Of a stretch of 33,476 bases of DNA, positions 1 through 7,623 are shown piece after piece. The notes beneath the pieces are model-generated. The model saw nothing but the letters and a program-made list of their open reading frames with translations, searched no databases and had not been told where the DNA came from. The DNA comes from Paenibacillus sp. MSJ-34. GTDB taxonomy: Bacteria; Bacillota; Bacilli; Paenibacillales; Paenibacillaceae. Positions within the stretch are counted from its first letter, which is position 1. Each line of letters begins with the position of its first letter. The stretch is from NCBI RefSeq assembly GCF_018918005.1, contig NZ_JAHLPR010000059.1:1-33476 (forward strand). Direction: 5' to 3'. Both the position numbers and the translations under genes were made by a program.

Positions 1-134
1 AGGTACTTTCGTCGATACGCTTCTACGTACAGATTTCGCCATACGTAGGTATCCTAGCTACGCGGGGGCTTGGCCCTTCCCGCGACCGGACTTTCACCGG
101 CTAGAAGATGCGTGCTTAGCTGGGCACGCCGCAC
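1..134 (-). mobile_element. 5' end of a group II intron (partial, probably class C)
   Basis: Read on the minus strand, the sequence from 134 downward begins GTGCGG, the usual 5' start of bacterial group II introns. It continues with a small stem (GTGCCCAGCTAAGCAC), a GGTGAAAGTCC stretch and a GGCGAAATCTG stretch, which resemble domain I of group IIC introns such as that of Oceanobacillus iheyensis. It starts two bases after the T-run of the terminator at 137-174; class C introns are known to insert just behind terminator hairpins. The reverse transcriptase and the 3' domains would lie beyond the left edge, so this is only a fragment. Identification is from remembered family features, not an alignment. 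Confidence 0.62.
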
Positions 135-136
135 GC

Positions 137-174
137 AAAAAAGCCGCCCCGCAAGATCCGTTCGATCTTGCGGG
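137..174 (-). terminator. Rho-independent terminator of the sensing operon
   Basis: Arms 148-158 and 164-174 pair perfectly over 11 bp around a 5-base loop. On the minus strand the stem is followed by GCGGC and six T residues (complement of 137-142). It lies about 60 bases past the stop of the response regulator. Confidence 0.9.
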
Positions 175-236
175 ACAGCCTATGCCGTACTCCGCCTATG
201 CGTTTCGCTTTGAATTTCACCGCCTGCCGCTGCCGA

Positions 237-1469
237 TTACGTCGCCTTCTCCGGATCGTCGTCGCAGAAGGCTGCTCCCCTCCGATACCGGTTGGGCGAG
301 ACGCCGATCGCTTTTTTGAACGCGGTGCTGAAATAATGCTGCGTATCGTAGCCGACCAGTTCGGCGATTTCGTTAATTTGCAGGTCGGAGGCGTTCAGCA
401 GACGGACCGCTTTCTCCATCCGCATCTGCGTAAGCAAATTGACGAAGGACGTTCCGAGCTCCTGCCTGATGATGCGGCTCAAGTATACCGGCGACACTTG
501 CAGGGAACAGGCGAGCGCTTCCAATGAAAATTCCCGGTCCGCGTACGACTCCCGAATATGCCGGTATGCGCGGCGGACGATCGGCGAAAGCCGGGATTCC
601 TGGTAGACGTTCTGCTTGCATTCCCGGTACACGGCCGCAATATCGGTTAATCCGCCGTTCGTTTCTTGAAACTGCAATTGGACCGAAATATTGAGGTACG
701 ACCGGACCGCCTGCTCGATACCGGCGAATAGCGTTTCCGGCGCCTTGCCCCATAGGCTGACGACGATCCAGCCCGCCGCGTCGCGGAACATCGCGTTCCG
801 GTACGGCGCAAGCAATTCCGCAACGATATTTTCGATAGCGAAAAGAAACAATTGCCTGTCGCTTTCCTTCCATACCGCCCGATTGCCGCTCCCCTCCGGC
901 CAACGAACGACGACAATCATGTCGGGCGCAACAGCCGGCAAACCGAGAAATTGCAGTTGTTCCACGATTTCCGCATCGGTCAAGTTTCCCTCGATCCATT
1001 CGAGACAAAACCGTTCCCGGATCAGCGAGAAATTTTTCGTAATTTGTTCGGACGCCATCTTCAAATATTCGCTTTGTTTGGCCTCCGACTCCAGCCTGCC
1101 GCGCACATGGGCCATAACGCGCGTCAATTGTTCGGGATTTGCCGGCTTCAATATATAATCCTCCACCTGCAGCCGGATCGCCTCCTGCGCATAGGCGAAT
1201 TCGTCATGTCCTGTAATAATGACGATTTTGCTTCCGGGCAACCGCTCCCGAACCCGCTTCATCAACGTCATGCCGTTCATGATCGGCATATTCAGATCGA
1301 CGAGCAAAATATGCGCTTCATGCGCAAGCGCCAGTTCCAGCGCCTCTTCCCCGTCCTCCGCTTCCGCTATCACTTCCATGCCGAGCGCCGGCCAGTCCAC
1401 CGCCTCGCGTATGCCTTCGCGAATAATCGGTTCGTCATCGGCGATCAACACTTTCCAAATCGCTTCCAT
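237..1469 (-). CDS. YesN-type response regulator with AraC DNA-binding domain
   Basis: This 410-residue protein is the output of the two-component pair with the kinase encoded just upstream. An N-terminal receiver domain (about residues 5-125) has the acidic pair D11-D12, the phospho-acceptor Asp58 in LLVDLNMP and a conserved Lys near 107. The C-terminal ~100 residues (from about 305) form an AraC double helix-turn-helix ending in GVSPNRYRRG. The middle is a linker typical of YesN proteins. The start has GAGGTGA six bases upstream and overlaps the kinase reading frame by 35 bases, which suggests translational coupling. It is the last gene of the operon, followed by a strong terminator. Paenibacilli carry many YesN proteins, usually controlling sugar uptake or polysaccharide use; the target here is not visible. 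Confidence 0.93.
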   Translation of the reverse strand: MEAIWKVLIADDEPIIREGIREAVDWPALGMEVIAEAEDGEEALELALAHEAHILLVDLNMPIMNGMTLMKRVRERLPGSKIVIITGHDEFAYAQEAIRLQVEDYILKPANPEQLTRVMAHVRGRLESEAKQSEYLKMASEQITKNFSLIRERFCLEWIEGNLTDAEIVEQLQFLGLPAVAPDMIVVVRWPEGSGNRAVWKESDRQLFLFAIENIVAELLAPYRNAMFRDAAGWIVVSLWGKAPETLFAGIEQAVRSYLNISVQLQFQETNGGLTDIAAVYRECKQNVYQESRLSPIVRRAYRHIRESYADREFSLEALACSLQVSPVYLSRIIRQELGTSFVNLLTQMRMEKAVRLLNASDLQINEIAELVGYDTQHYFSTAFKKAIGVSPNRYRRGAAFCDDDPEKAT

Positions 1470-3303
1470 CTTCGTTCACCTCTGTCCTCTCCTTATGCCC
1501 GGCCCGCTCCCGAATGATCGGATGTATCATCGTGACCGTCGTTCCCGTATCCGTTTCGCTGTCGATATATAAACCGTAAGCCTCTCCGAACGTCAGCTTC
1601 AATCTCGCCTGAATGTTCATCATGCCGTACCCATGCTTTTGCCCCGTTTCCCCGGGCTCGTCTTCGGCCGCGAACGAGGCGTTCAGCCGTTCCCGCAAAG
1701 CGAATAAACGGCCGACGGGCATCCCTTTGCCATCGTCGGCAATGCGGATGATCAGATGGCCGTCATGCTCATCGGCCTCGATCAGAATATGTCCCGGCCC
1801 TCTCCGCTCCTTAATGCCGTGATAGATGGCGTTCTCCACGATCGGCTGCAATATGAGCTTCAGCACGGAAACGCGTTGGACGCCAGGCGCGACGTTCAGC
1901 GTAAAGTTCAATTTATCTTTATATCTCGTTTGCTGAATTTGCAAATAACTGCGAATATGCTCGATTTCGTCGGCGAGCGGGATCACGTCGCTTCCCCTGC
2001 TCAAGCCGATGCGGAACAATTTGGACAGCGATTCGACCATTTGGGCCACATCGTCGGCTCCTTTTTTGCGCGCCATCCAATGGATCGTGTCGAGCGTGTT
2101 GTACAGAAAATGCGGCTTAATATGCGCCTGCAAGCTGCGCAGTTCCGCTTCCCTCTTCTGCCGTTCCTGCAGTTCCGTCAACGACAGAAGCTGCTTGATC
2201 TTCACCAGCATCGCATTAAAGCTGCGGCCCAGCATGCCTACCTCGTCCGTCCGGTCTCCCCAATGCCGTATCGTCAAATCGCCCGACTCCGCTTTTTGCA
2301 TGAAAGACATCAATTGGCCGATCGGCCTGGACATCGAGTATGATAAATAGGAGGAAGCCGCGATGCCGAGCAAACATACGATAAACACGAAGCTGATCAC
2401 ATAAAAACGGATTTCCCTTACCTCCATAATCGAATCCTCGGCGGAGAACACGCCGACGGTCGTCCAATCGGTAAACGTCGATTTGCGGTAAATGAATTGC
2501 AGCCGCTTCCCGTCGATCTGTTTGGAGAAATTGCCCGAGCCGCTCTCGCCCAACCACTCGGCCGGTATTTCGCCTATAAGCGGTTGCGACGGAGAATAAA
2601 TGCCGTTCCCGTGCGCGTCGAGCACCATTAAATACCCGCTTTTCCCCAAGCGAACGTCCTTCGCCGCTTCGGCGATTACCCTCAGCTTCAAATCGACAAG
2701 CACGACTCCCTTCACTTCCTGCGTATCCGGATCGAGAATCGCCCGTACGACGGAGACGACCTCCGTATCTTTGTAGTTGACATGATTGGCGACATTTCTG
2801 CCGACGGGATGGCCGACGATCGTAAAGATTCCTTTATGGTCGACCGCTTCCCGGTACCATGCTTCTTCCGTCAGGCTCTTGTCGCTGCGCGCGTACATTT
2901 CGTTGCTGATGTATTCCCCCCGGCTATTCGTAATTAATATCCCGGCAACTTCGGGATAAAGCGTTGTAATGCCTTGCAAAAATTTGCGGATGCCGTAACG
3001 ATCGTCCTGCTCCGCCTGCTCCCGTTCGCCGTCGCCTTCCATAAACCGCATAATATCCGAATTGAATGAAATGAAATACGTCATGTTCTGCATATTGCCA
3101 ATATACGATTCCAGCGTCTTGTTCACTTTGCCGATCAGTTGCAGCGTATTCTCATTCGTTTGCCGCTCGATAATGTGGCTCGCCGTCCAATCGATCAACA
3201 CGCCCAAACCGATGGACGGCAAGATGCTGATCAGCAAAAAATGAATAATGAGCTTATAGCGGATCGGCAAGTTGTTCATCTGAAACCAGTTTAGCTTCTT
3301 CAT
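1435..3303 (-). CDS. YesM/LytS-type sensor histidine kinase
   Basis: This membrane kinase of about 622 residues senses outside signals. A transmembrane segment (about residues 18-38) is followed by a large extracellular sensor region of Cache type. A second segment (FYVISFVFIVCLLG, about residue 305) leads to a HAMP region and then the His_kinase domain, with the phospho-acceptor His in LQAHIKPHFLYNTLD. The ATP-binding domain shows the N box PIVENAIYHGIKE and glycine boxes ADDGKGM and GYGMMNIQARL. All catalytic motifs are intact. The ATG at 3303 is preferred; TTG codons just upstream are the alternative, and the ribosome site is weak. It lies 30 bases behind the binding-protein gene and overlaps the response regulator. 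Confidence 0.93.
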   Translation of the reverse strand: MKKLNWFQMNNLPIRYKLIIHFLLISILPSIGLGVLIDWTASHIIERQTNENTLQLIGKVNKTLESYIGNMQNMTYFISFNSDIMRFMEGDGEREQAEQDDRYGIRKFLQGITTLYPEVAGILITNSRGEYISNEMYARSDKSLTEEAWYREAVDHKGIFTIVGHPVGRNVANHVNYKDTEVVSVVRAILDPDTQEVKGVVLVDLKLRVIAEAAKDVRLGKSGYLMVLDAHGNGIYSPSQPLIGEIPAEWLGESGSGNFSKQIDGKRLQFIYRKSTFTDWTTVGVFSAEDSIMEVREIRFYVISFVFIVCLLGIAASSYLSYSMSRPIGQLMSFMQKAESGDLTIRHWGDRTDEVGMLGRSFNAMLVKIKQLLSLTELQERQKREAELRSLQAHIKPHFLYNTLDTIHWMARKKGADDVAQMVESLSKLFRIGLSRGSDVIPLADEIEHIRSYLQIQQTRYKDKLNFTLNVAPGVQRVSVLKLILQPIVENAIYHGIKERRGPGHILIEADEHDGHLIIRIADDGKGMPVGRLFALRERLNASFAAEDEPGETGQKHGYGMMNIQARLKLTFGEAYGLYIDSETDTGTTVTMIHPIIRERAGHKERTEVNEDGSDLESVDRR

Positions 3304-3333
3304 CGTCAACAACCCATTTCCCCGGCTTGGATG

Positions 3334-4347
3334 TTATTTCGCGTAATAATGCTGCACATTCTCTTTCGTTACGACGGCGATTCCCGTGTCCACGCGAAGC
3401 GGCAGCGGAGATACGTCCGATTGCGCGCCCGCGCCCGGAGGCGTCAGCCCGTGATGCATATGGAAAAGAAATTGCAGCGACCAATACCCCATGTTCCAGG
3501 TGCCTTGCGCCATCGTCGCGGATATCGTCCCTTCCTTCACCATATCCAGCGTCGCCTTGTCGGTATCGAAACTAATGATATGCAATTTGGACGTTCCGGG
3601 CAGCAAGCGCACGGCCTCCCCCACGCCTACGCCTCCGTTCGCTTCCGTCGCGAAAATGCCGGCCAGTTCCGGATAGCTCGCCATAATTTCGGTCGCGGCT
3701 TCTTTCGAAACGACCTGATCGCCTTTTCCGTCCCTTACCTCGACGACCCGCATGTCGGGAAACTCTCTGGCAATCGTATCTTGAAAGCCTTGCGTCCGTT
3801 CCATATGGTTAAATTGATTGGGCGAAGTGACGACCGCTACCTGTCCGCGCCCGCCGAGCAATTCGGCCATTGTGCGTGCCGCCGTCTCGCCCGCATTGTA
3901 ATTGTTCGTCGCCAGGAAAGATAGCGCCTTGCTGCCGGGAGCGCCCGAATCGAACAGCACGACGGGAATTCCCGCATCCACCGCTTTGTCGATCGTCGTA
4001 GTCAGCGCATCGGCATGGATGGCCGAAATAGCAATGCCGGCCGGTTTTTTCGCAATAATCTGCTCCAGCACAGTTACCTCTTCGTGAACGTCGTATTGTG
4101 TCGCCCCGCGGTATTCGACGGACACGTTCAACGCCTGGGCCGCATCCTCGAAGCCTTTCAAGCAGCTTTTCCAATACTCCATTCCGGATTGAAACGTAAC
4201 CAAATAATATTTCTCGTCGATTTCCCCCCGCAAACCCGCGTCCATCTGGCCCCAAGGATTGCCGGCGGAATCTTTGGCGTAATAGTTCAATAAATAGATG
4301 AGAAACGTCCCGATCAGCAAAACGTAGACAAACAGTAGCTTTTTCAC
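3334..4347 (-). CDS. Membrane-anchored sugar-binding protein (Peripla_BP_4, RbsB-like)
   Basis: About 337 residues. The N-terminus (KKLLFVYVLLIGTFLIYLL) is one hydrophobic anchor with no lipobox cysteine, so the protein is probably tethered outside the membrane rather than lipid-modified. The rest resembles ribose/xylose-type binding proteins: YYLVTFQSGMEYWKSCLKGF, ISAIHADAL, GIPVVLFDSGAP and AGIFATEANGGVGVGEAV mark the two lobes and hinge. The GTG at 4347 has AAAGGGG eight bases upstream and is preferred to the longer TTG-started frame. It is first in an operon with a YesM kinase and YesN regulator, and no ABC permease or ATPase is adjacent. It therefore probably presents a ligand to the kinase, as XylFII does to LytS in Clostridium beijerinckii. 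Ligand unknown. Confidence 0.88.
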   Translation of the reverse strand: MKKLLFVYVLLIGTFLIYLLNYYAKDSAGNPWGQMDAGLRGEIDEKYYLVTFQSGMEYWKSCLKGFEDAAQALNVSVEYRGATQYDVHEEVTVLEQIIAKKPAGIAISAIHADALTTTIDKAVDAGIPVVLFDSGAPGSKALSFLATNNYNAGETAARTMAELLGGRGQVAVVTSPNQFNHMERTQGFQDTIAREFPDMRVVEVRDGKGDQVVSKEAATEIMASYPELAGIFATEANGGVGVGEAVRLLPGTSKLHIISFDTDKATLDMVKEGTISATMAQGTWNMGYWSLQFLFHMHHGLTPPGAGAQSDVSPLPLRVDTGIAVVTKENVQHYYAK

Positions 4348-4390
4348 CGCTGTAACCCCTTTCAACAATGTGCGGACGAAATCTAAGTCT

Positions 4391-4418
4391 ATTATATTAC
4401 ATCATTCCGAAAAGTCAT
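4391..4418 (-). promoter_or_regulatory. Sigma-A-like promoter of the sensing operon
   Basis: Minus strand: -35 ATGACT (4413-4418), 16-base spacer, perfect -10 TATAAT (4391-4396). Transcription would start about 37 bases before the GTG of the binding-protein gene. Confidence 0.6.
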
Positions 4419-4571
4419 TGAATCGGGGCATAAATCGACATTTTATTTTTTAGCTTATTTTAAGGTTCTTTTAAAGTTGGCTTAATTTCGTTAATATAGA
4501 GTTATGCTAATGTGCAAAAGCAGGAAAAAAGTTGAAAAAGATCAAATCGGGGTTGTATGAAAGGGGAAAAC

Positions 4572-5735
4572 ATGGAAAAAGACCAGGGCAAGCGTCCGGA
4601 AGACGATTCTATCGAACAAAATGAGAACGAGGACGCGCAAGAGAGAAATACAAACGAGCGGCAAGCCGCAAATCCCCAAGGGGAAGATATGCTGGAGCCC
4701 GGCGGCGAAGATGCGCGGGAAGCTCAAGCAACCGCCGGCGGCATCGAACGGCACGACAATCAACCGGTATCGGATGACGGCCTTTCTCCCGTTCCTGCGG
4801 AAGCGGTTGCGGCGGCCGGAACCCGCAGATCGAGCGTTCCATGGATGGTGCTGTCCGCAATGCTGCTCGCTGCGGCCGTCTACTTCGCCGTCGCCAATCC
4901 GTTCGGCAAGAGCGAAGTGGTGGCGAAAGTGAACGGAGAAGCGATCACGAAGGATCGGCTATACGATACGCTTGCCAAATATAACGGCGATGCCGCCCTG
5001 CAGCAGATCATCTCGGAGACGCTGCTCGACCAAGCGGCCAAACAAGCGAACGTCACCGTGACGGATCAAGATATTGCCGAGGAAATCAATCATCTCAAAA
5101 ACTCGTTTCCGAGCGAGGACCAATTCAATATGATCTTGGCGCAGCAAGGAATGACCGAGGAAGACTTGAAAGAAAACATGCGCGCACAGGTCAAAATCAA
5201 TAAAATTTTCGAGCCTAATATCAACATTACCGAAGAAAGCGTCAAACAATTTTTCGATGAAAACAAAGATATGTACGGAACGCCGGAGGAAGTGCGCGCT
5301 TCGCATATTTTGGTAGATACGAAAGAAGAGGCCGAGGAGATTTTGAAACAATTGAATAACGGGGCGGATTTCGCCGAGCTGGCGAAAGAGAAATCGCAAG
5401 ATCCCGGTTCGAAGGATCAAGGCGGAGATCTCGACTTTTTCGGCAAAGGCGAAATGGTTCCCTCTTTCGAAGAAGCCGCGTTTGCATTGAAGAACGGCGA
5501 AATCAGCGGCATCGTCGAATCCAGCCACGGCTTCCATATTATTAAGCGAACCGATTATAAGCCTGCGGAACCCGCCAATTTCGAAGACAAGAAAGAAAAT
5601 ATCAGGTACCAGTTGTTTGCGGAAGAGGTCAATAAGCAATTTCAACCGTGGTTTGAGAAGCTGAAATCCGAAGCGAAGATCGAAAACTTCTTAAGCGAAA
5701 CTCCGTCGCAGGAAGCCGCGCCTTCCGGACTGTAG
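4572..5735 (+). CDS. Membrane-anchored parvulin-type peptidyl-prolyl isomerase (PrsA/SurA-like foldase)
   Basis: The 387-residue product starts at ATG 4572, which has AAAGGGG six bases upstream; an ATG at 4557 is less well placed. Residues 1-88 are a very acidic, Gln/Asn-rich, presumably cytoplasmic tail. A single membrane segment (WMVLSAMLLAAAVYFAV) follows, then a SurA_N-type domain and a parvulin domain at about residues 240-326 (VRASHILVDTKEEAEEI, FAELAKEKSQDPGS, GGDLDFFGKGEMVPSFEEAAF, HGFHIIKR). It should help fold secreted proteins at the outer face of the membrane. Unlike classical PrsA it is not a lipoprotein, because the N-terminus has no lipobox. It lies 23 bases ahead of the TagO-like gene on the same strand, and both serve the envelope. 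Confidence 0.9.
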   Translation: MEKDQGKRPEDDSIEQNENEDAQERNTNERQAANPQGEDMLEPGGEDAREAQATAGGIERHDNQPVSDDGLSPVPAEAVAAAGTRRSSVPWMVLSAMLLAAAVYFAVANPFGKSEVVAKVNGEAITKDRLYDTLAKYNGDAALQQIISETLLDQAAKQANVTVTDQDIAEEINHLKNSFPSEDQFNMILAQQGMTEEDLKENMRAQVKINKIFEPNINITEESVKQFFDENKDMYGTPEEVRASHILVDTKEEAEEILKQLNNGADFAELAKEKSQDPGSKDQGGDLDFFGKGEMVPSFEEAAFALKNGEISGIVESSHGFHIIKRTDYKPAEPANFEDKKENIRYQLFAEEVNKQFQPWFEKLKSEAKIENFLSETPSQEAAPSGL

Positions 5736-5758
5736 TTTTCCAACTAATCATTTAAACG

Positions 5759-6730
5759 GTGGTGATTGTCATTTTATTTGCCATTGCATTCATAGTATCT
5801 TTTATGATCGTATATTTGCTTATCCCTCCGCTTGGGAAAATGGCATTTCGCATCGACTTTGTAGACAAGCCCAGGAAGGATTCCGAACGTAAAATCCATC
5901 GCGAACCGATTCCGCTTACCGCCAGTTATGCTATTTTTATCGGATTTTTTGCCACTTATCTGTTGGTCGCGAGACAATTTACGATGGAAACCGCCGCGAT
6001 CTTGGCCGGGGGAATATTGCTCCTCGTCATCGGCACAATCGACGATTGGTACAAGACGAAAGGCAAAGACTTTCCCGCGCTGCCGAAACTGATCGTTCAA
6101 GTATCCGCAGCCGTGCTCGTGTATGCATCGGGCATCGCTTTTACCGGATTTTATAATCCTTTTACAAGCGAATATGTGCTCTTGCCGGTTTGGCTGCAAT
6201 TTATTCTTACGATCTTATGGATTTTCGGCGTTACGACCGTCATTAATTTCTCGGACGGGATGGACGGTCTGGCCGGCGGATTGTCCGCCATTTCCGGCGT
6301 CACGCTGTTCGTCGTGGCGCTCGCCAAAGGCCAAACGATTCCGGCGATGCTGGCGATTACGCTGGTCGGCGCGACCGTCGCGTATTTGCGTTACAACAAA
6401 CCTCCCGCCAAAATCTTTATGGGAGACGCGGGCGCGACGTTCATCGGATTTATTCTGGCCGTGATCGCGCTGGACGGCGCCTTCAAGCAGGCTACCGTAT
6501 TGTCGTTGTTTATTCCGATTTTGGCGCTCGGCGTGCCGATTTTCGATAATATCTTCGTCGTCGTAAGGCGCTTCTTGCAAGGGAAATCGATCTACCAAGC
6601 GGACGCGAGCCAAGCGCATTACCGTCTGCTGCGCGCGGGGCTGAATCATAAGCAAGTCGTCATGTTCCTATGCTTGGTCAGCACTTGTCTTTGTTTATCT
6701 TCGATTATTTTATTGTTGATCCAGATATAA
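5759..6730 (+). CDS. tagO: Undecaprenyl-phosphate GlcNAc-1-phosphate transferase (TagO/WecA family)
   Basis: A polytopic membrane enzyme of about 320 residues in the MraY/WecA superfamily. It transfers a sugar-1-phosphate from a UDP-sugar to undecaprenyl phosphate to start teichoic acid or other glycan synthesis. Diagnostic motifs are present in order: DKPRKDSERKIHREPIP near the N-terminus, GTIDDWYKTKGKDFP, the Mg-binding NFSDGMDGLAGG, FMGDAGATFIGF and the basic loop QAHYRLLRAGLNHKQ. The start is uncertain. The GTG codons at 5759 and 5762 lie inside a near-consensus ribosome site (GGTGGTGAT, 5758-5766), which is ideally spaced for the ATT at 5771. It probably shares a transcript with the foldase gene. 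A terminator follows. Confidence 0.92.
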   Translation: MVIVILFAIAFIVSFMIVYLLIPPLGKMAFRIDFVDKPRKDSERKIHREPIPLTASYAIFIGFFATYLLVARQFTMETAAILAGGILLLVIGTIDDWYKTKGKDFPALPKLIVQVSAAVLVYASGIAFTGFYNPFTSEYVLLPVWLQFILTILWIFGVTTVINFSDGMDGLAGGLSAISGVTLFVVALAKGQTIPAMLAITLVGATVAYLRYNKPPAKIFMGDAGATFIGFILAVIALDGAFKQATVLSLFIPILALGVPIFDNIFVVVRRFLQGKSIYQADASQAHYRLLRAGLNHKQVVMFLCLVSTCLCLSSIILLLIQI

Positions 6731-6749
6731 GCGTACGGAATACAAAAGA

Positions 6750-6789
6750 AAGCCTCCTTCGGCATTGTCGCCGAATCGGAGGCTTCTTC
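6750..6789. terminator. Bidirectional terminator between convergent genes
   Basis: GCCTCC (6752-6757) pairs with GGAGGC (6778-6783) and TTCGGC (6758-6763) with GCCGAA (6770-6775), with a two-base bulge. A-rich and T-rich flanks suit both directions, ending the tagO-like gene (+) and the mgtC-like gene (-). Confidence 0.8.
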
Positions 6790-6793
6790 TTGT

Positions 6794-7459
6794 TTACTGC
6801 ACTTCAAACGCTTTGATGGCCGGTATGGCTTGGATAATCGAAAATAGCTGTTCCGTATTACATTGGGCCGGCAGCTTCACCGTAAGCTCAAGCTCGAGCT
6901 CGCTCATATCCCCCGCGTTTCGTTCCGCTTGGAAATGAAGAATGATAATATGCTTTTCTTTCAGCGCAGTTTGAATTTCATCGAGGACGCCCGGCGTATC
7001 GTCGATTCGAATATGGATTTGCTCGGTCTTCGGAGTAGCCAGCCAGTGAAATCCGCTGTGAAGCACTTTTTGCGCGATCAGAATCATAAGGGTAACGCCC
7101 AACCCGACCCAATAGAGACCGGCGCCGATTGTCATGCCGATGCCCGAAGTCGCCCATACGCCCGCTGCCGTCGTCAAGCCTTTGATCGTTTGCTTTTGCA
7201 TAAAAATCATGCCCGCGCCCAAAAATCCGATTCCGCTTACAACTTGCGCGGCGACACGGGAAGGATCGAGACCGACGCCGGTCCAGCTTGCCTGATCCTG
7301 AAAGCCGTATTTGGAAATCACCATCATTAACGCCGAGCCGATCGCTACAATTAAATGAGTTCGAATCCCCGCTTCCTTCATCCTGCTTTTGCGTTCATAC
7401 CCAATTAACGCGCCGCAAATGCCTGCAACCAGAATCCGGAATAAATAAGCGTATTGCAC
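6794..7459 (-). CDS. MgtC/SapB family inner-membrane protein
   Basis: About 221 residues. The N-terminal two thirds carry four to five membrane segments with the family signatures ALIGYERKSR, AGIRTHLIVAIGSALMMVIS, QVVSGIGFLGAGMIF and IKGLTTAAGVWATSGIGM. The C-terminus (about 145-221) is a soluble ACT-like domain (HIRIDDTPGVLDEIQTAL). MgtC proteins are linked to growth at low magnesium and, in some bacteria, to modulation of the F-type ATPase; the role here is not established. The GTG at 7459 is preferred because GGTGAT lies four bases upstream; a GTG at 7468 is possible. It converges on the tagO-like gene and is probably a single-gene unit. Confidence 0.9.
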   Translation of the reverse strand: MQYAYLFRILVAGICGALIGYERKSRMKEAGIRTHLIVAIGSALMMVISKYGFQDQASWTGVGLDPSRVAAQVVSGIGFLGAGMIFMQKQTIKGLTTAAGVWATSGIGMTIGAGLYWVGLGVTLMILIAQKVLHSGFHWLATPKTEQIHIRIDDTPGVLDEIQTALKEKHIIILHFQAERNAGDMSELELELTVKLPAQCNTEQLFSIIQAIPAIKAFEVQ

Positions 7460-7494
7460 TTTTATCACCGTCCCGTCTATGCGTTGATGTATGT

Positions 7495-7528
7495 AAAAAC
7501 GCCGCTATTCAAAAGCAATGATGGCGTT
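7495..7528 (-). terminator. Terminator of the germination operon
   Basis: AACGCC/GGCGTT arms (7498-7503, 7523-7528), followed on the minus strand by a run of T. It lies about 95 bases past the gerC-like stop. Confidence 0.65.
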
Positions 7529-7623
7529 AAGCAAGGAATAAAATGGCACTCTAAATGATACCATACTTTCCCTGGTTCATTAACCGTCAACAGCGAAAAA
7601 AATGGGTTCGGCGCATCCAACAT

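Noticed and set aside
168-527. 119-codon plus-strand frame near the left end
   Set aside because: Opposite to the conserved AraC domain of the response regulator; no motif and no ribosome site.
373-1008. 211-codon minus-strand frame
   Set aside because: Out-of-frame shadow of the response regulator; Arg-rich composition typical of a GC-rich wrong frame.
4959-5645. 228-codon minus-strand frame opposite the foldase
   Set aside because: Antisense to the conserved parvulin domain; Phe-rich composition; no ribosome site.
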